Source: Streptococcus mitis bv. 2 str. SK95 (lineage in GTDB: Bacteria; Bacillota; Bacilli; Lactobacillales; Streptococcaceae). From it: a DNA stretch of 64,000 nt. The notes beneath the pieces were generated by a model that did not search any database, had not been told where the DNA came from, and saw only the letters and a list, made by a program, of their open reading frames with translations. Numbering within the stretch: the stretch's first letter is position 1; every line of letters starts with the position of its first letter. This document shows, piece after piece, positions 62,261 to 64,000 of this stretch. The stretch lies in assembly GCF_000222705.1 (NCBI RefSeq), contig NZ_AFUB01000023.1, forward strand, positions 1 through 64,000, read 5' to 3'. The position numbers and the translations under genes are program-made.

Positions 62261-64000
<1,740 letters not shown>

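Overview
The window comes from a mitis-group Streptococcus (S. pneumoniae, S. mitis or a close relative). The right-hand 24 kb follows a gene order I associate with pneumococci: rplL-rplJ, an amidohydrolase, two ABC half-transporters, msrAB, thrB-hom, mecA, a flippase, LicD-family genes, psr, pheA-aroK-aroA. It also carries two BOX repeats and a choline-binding protein. Species was not resolved further.

Positions 1-40267 are the right part of a Tn5252/ICESa2603-type integrative conjugative element. It is inserted at the 3' end of rplL, where a 15-bp att core forms the last codons of the gene. Its left end and integrase lie outside the window. From the rplL side leftwards, nearly all on the minus strand, it holds: a RepA_N replication initiator, a C5 cytosine methyltransferase, an Spx-like protein and a CPBP protease (36.0-40.1 kb); a mating-pair-formation module with VirD4, pilin, TrbL/VirB6, PrgI/VirB3, VirB4 and a CHAP/lysozyme protein (26.3-35.7 kb); a PBECR4-like protein; a 2,070-residue methyltransferase-helicase (18.7-24.9 kb); a VirB8/TcpC-like protein and a primase; a PezAT toxin-antitoxin pair; cargo; an SOS mutagenesis cassette (UmuD-like repressor and Y-family polymerase); and the relaxase operon with a candidate oriT (0.5-3.4 kb).

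The cargo at 6.1-13.6 kb looks like a mosaic. It contains LtrA, remains of a blp-type bacteriocin regulatory operon (blpS, blpR, a 33-codon blpH stub), a MarR-regulated UvrA-like ATPase, two remnants of a Tn916-like replication module, and a MITE-like element.

In the chromosomal part, an operon running leftward from 59,989 to 52,388 encodes two LicD proteins, a GT2 glycosyltransferase, a Wzy/ligase fused to a third LicD domain, and, as its last gene, a secreted phosphocholine-esterase-like enzyme with about two dozen choline-binding repeats. A Wzx flippase converges on it and an LCP ligase (psr) lies upstream. Together these look like writer, exporter, polymerase, attacher and eraser for a phosphocholine-decorated surface glycopolymer.

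Six genes are broken by what looks like one missing base, five of them in or beside A/T runs of the kind where bases are easily lost (the rgg-like gene, the umuD-like gene, blpR, blpS, primase, psr). All six are deletions, so sequencing error must be excluded before calling any of them a pseudogene.
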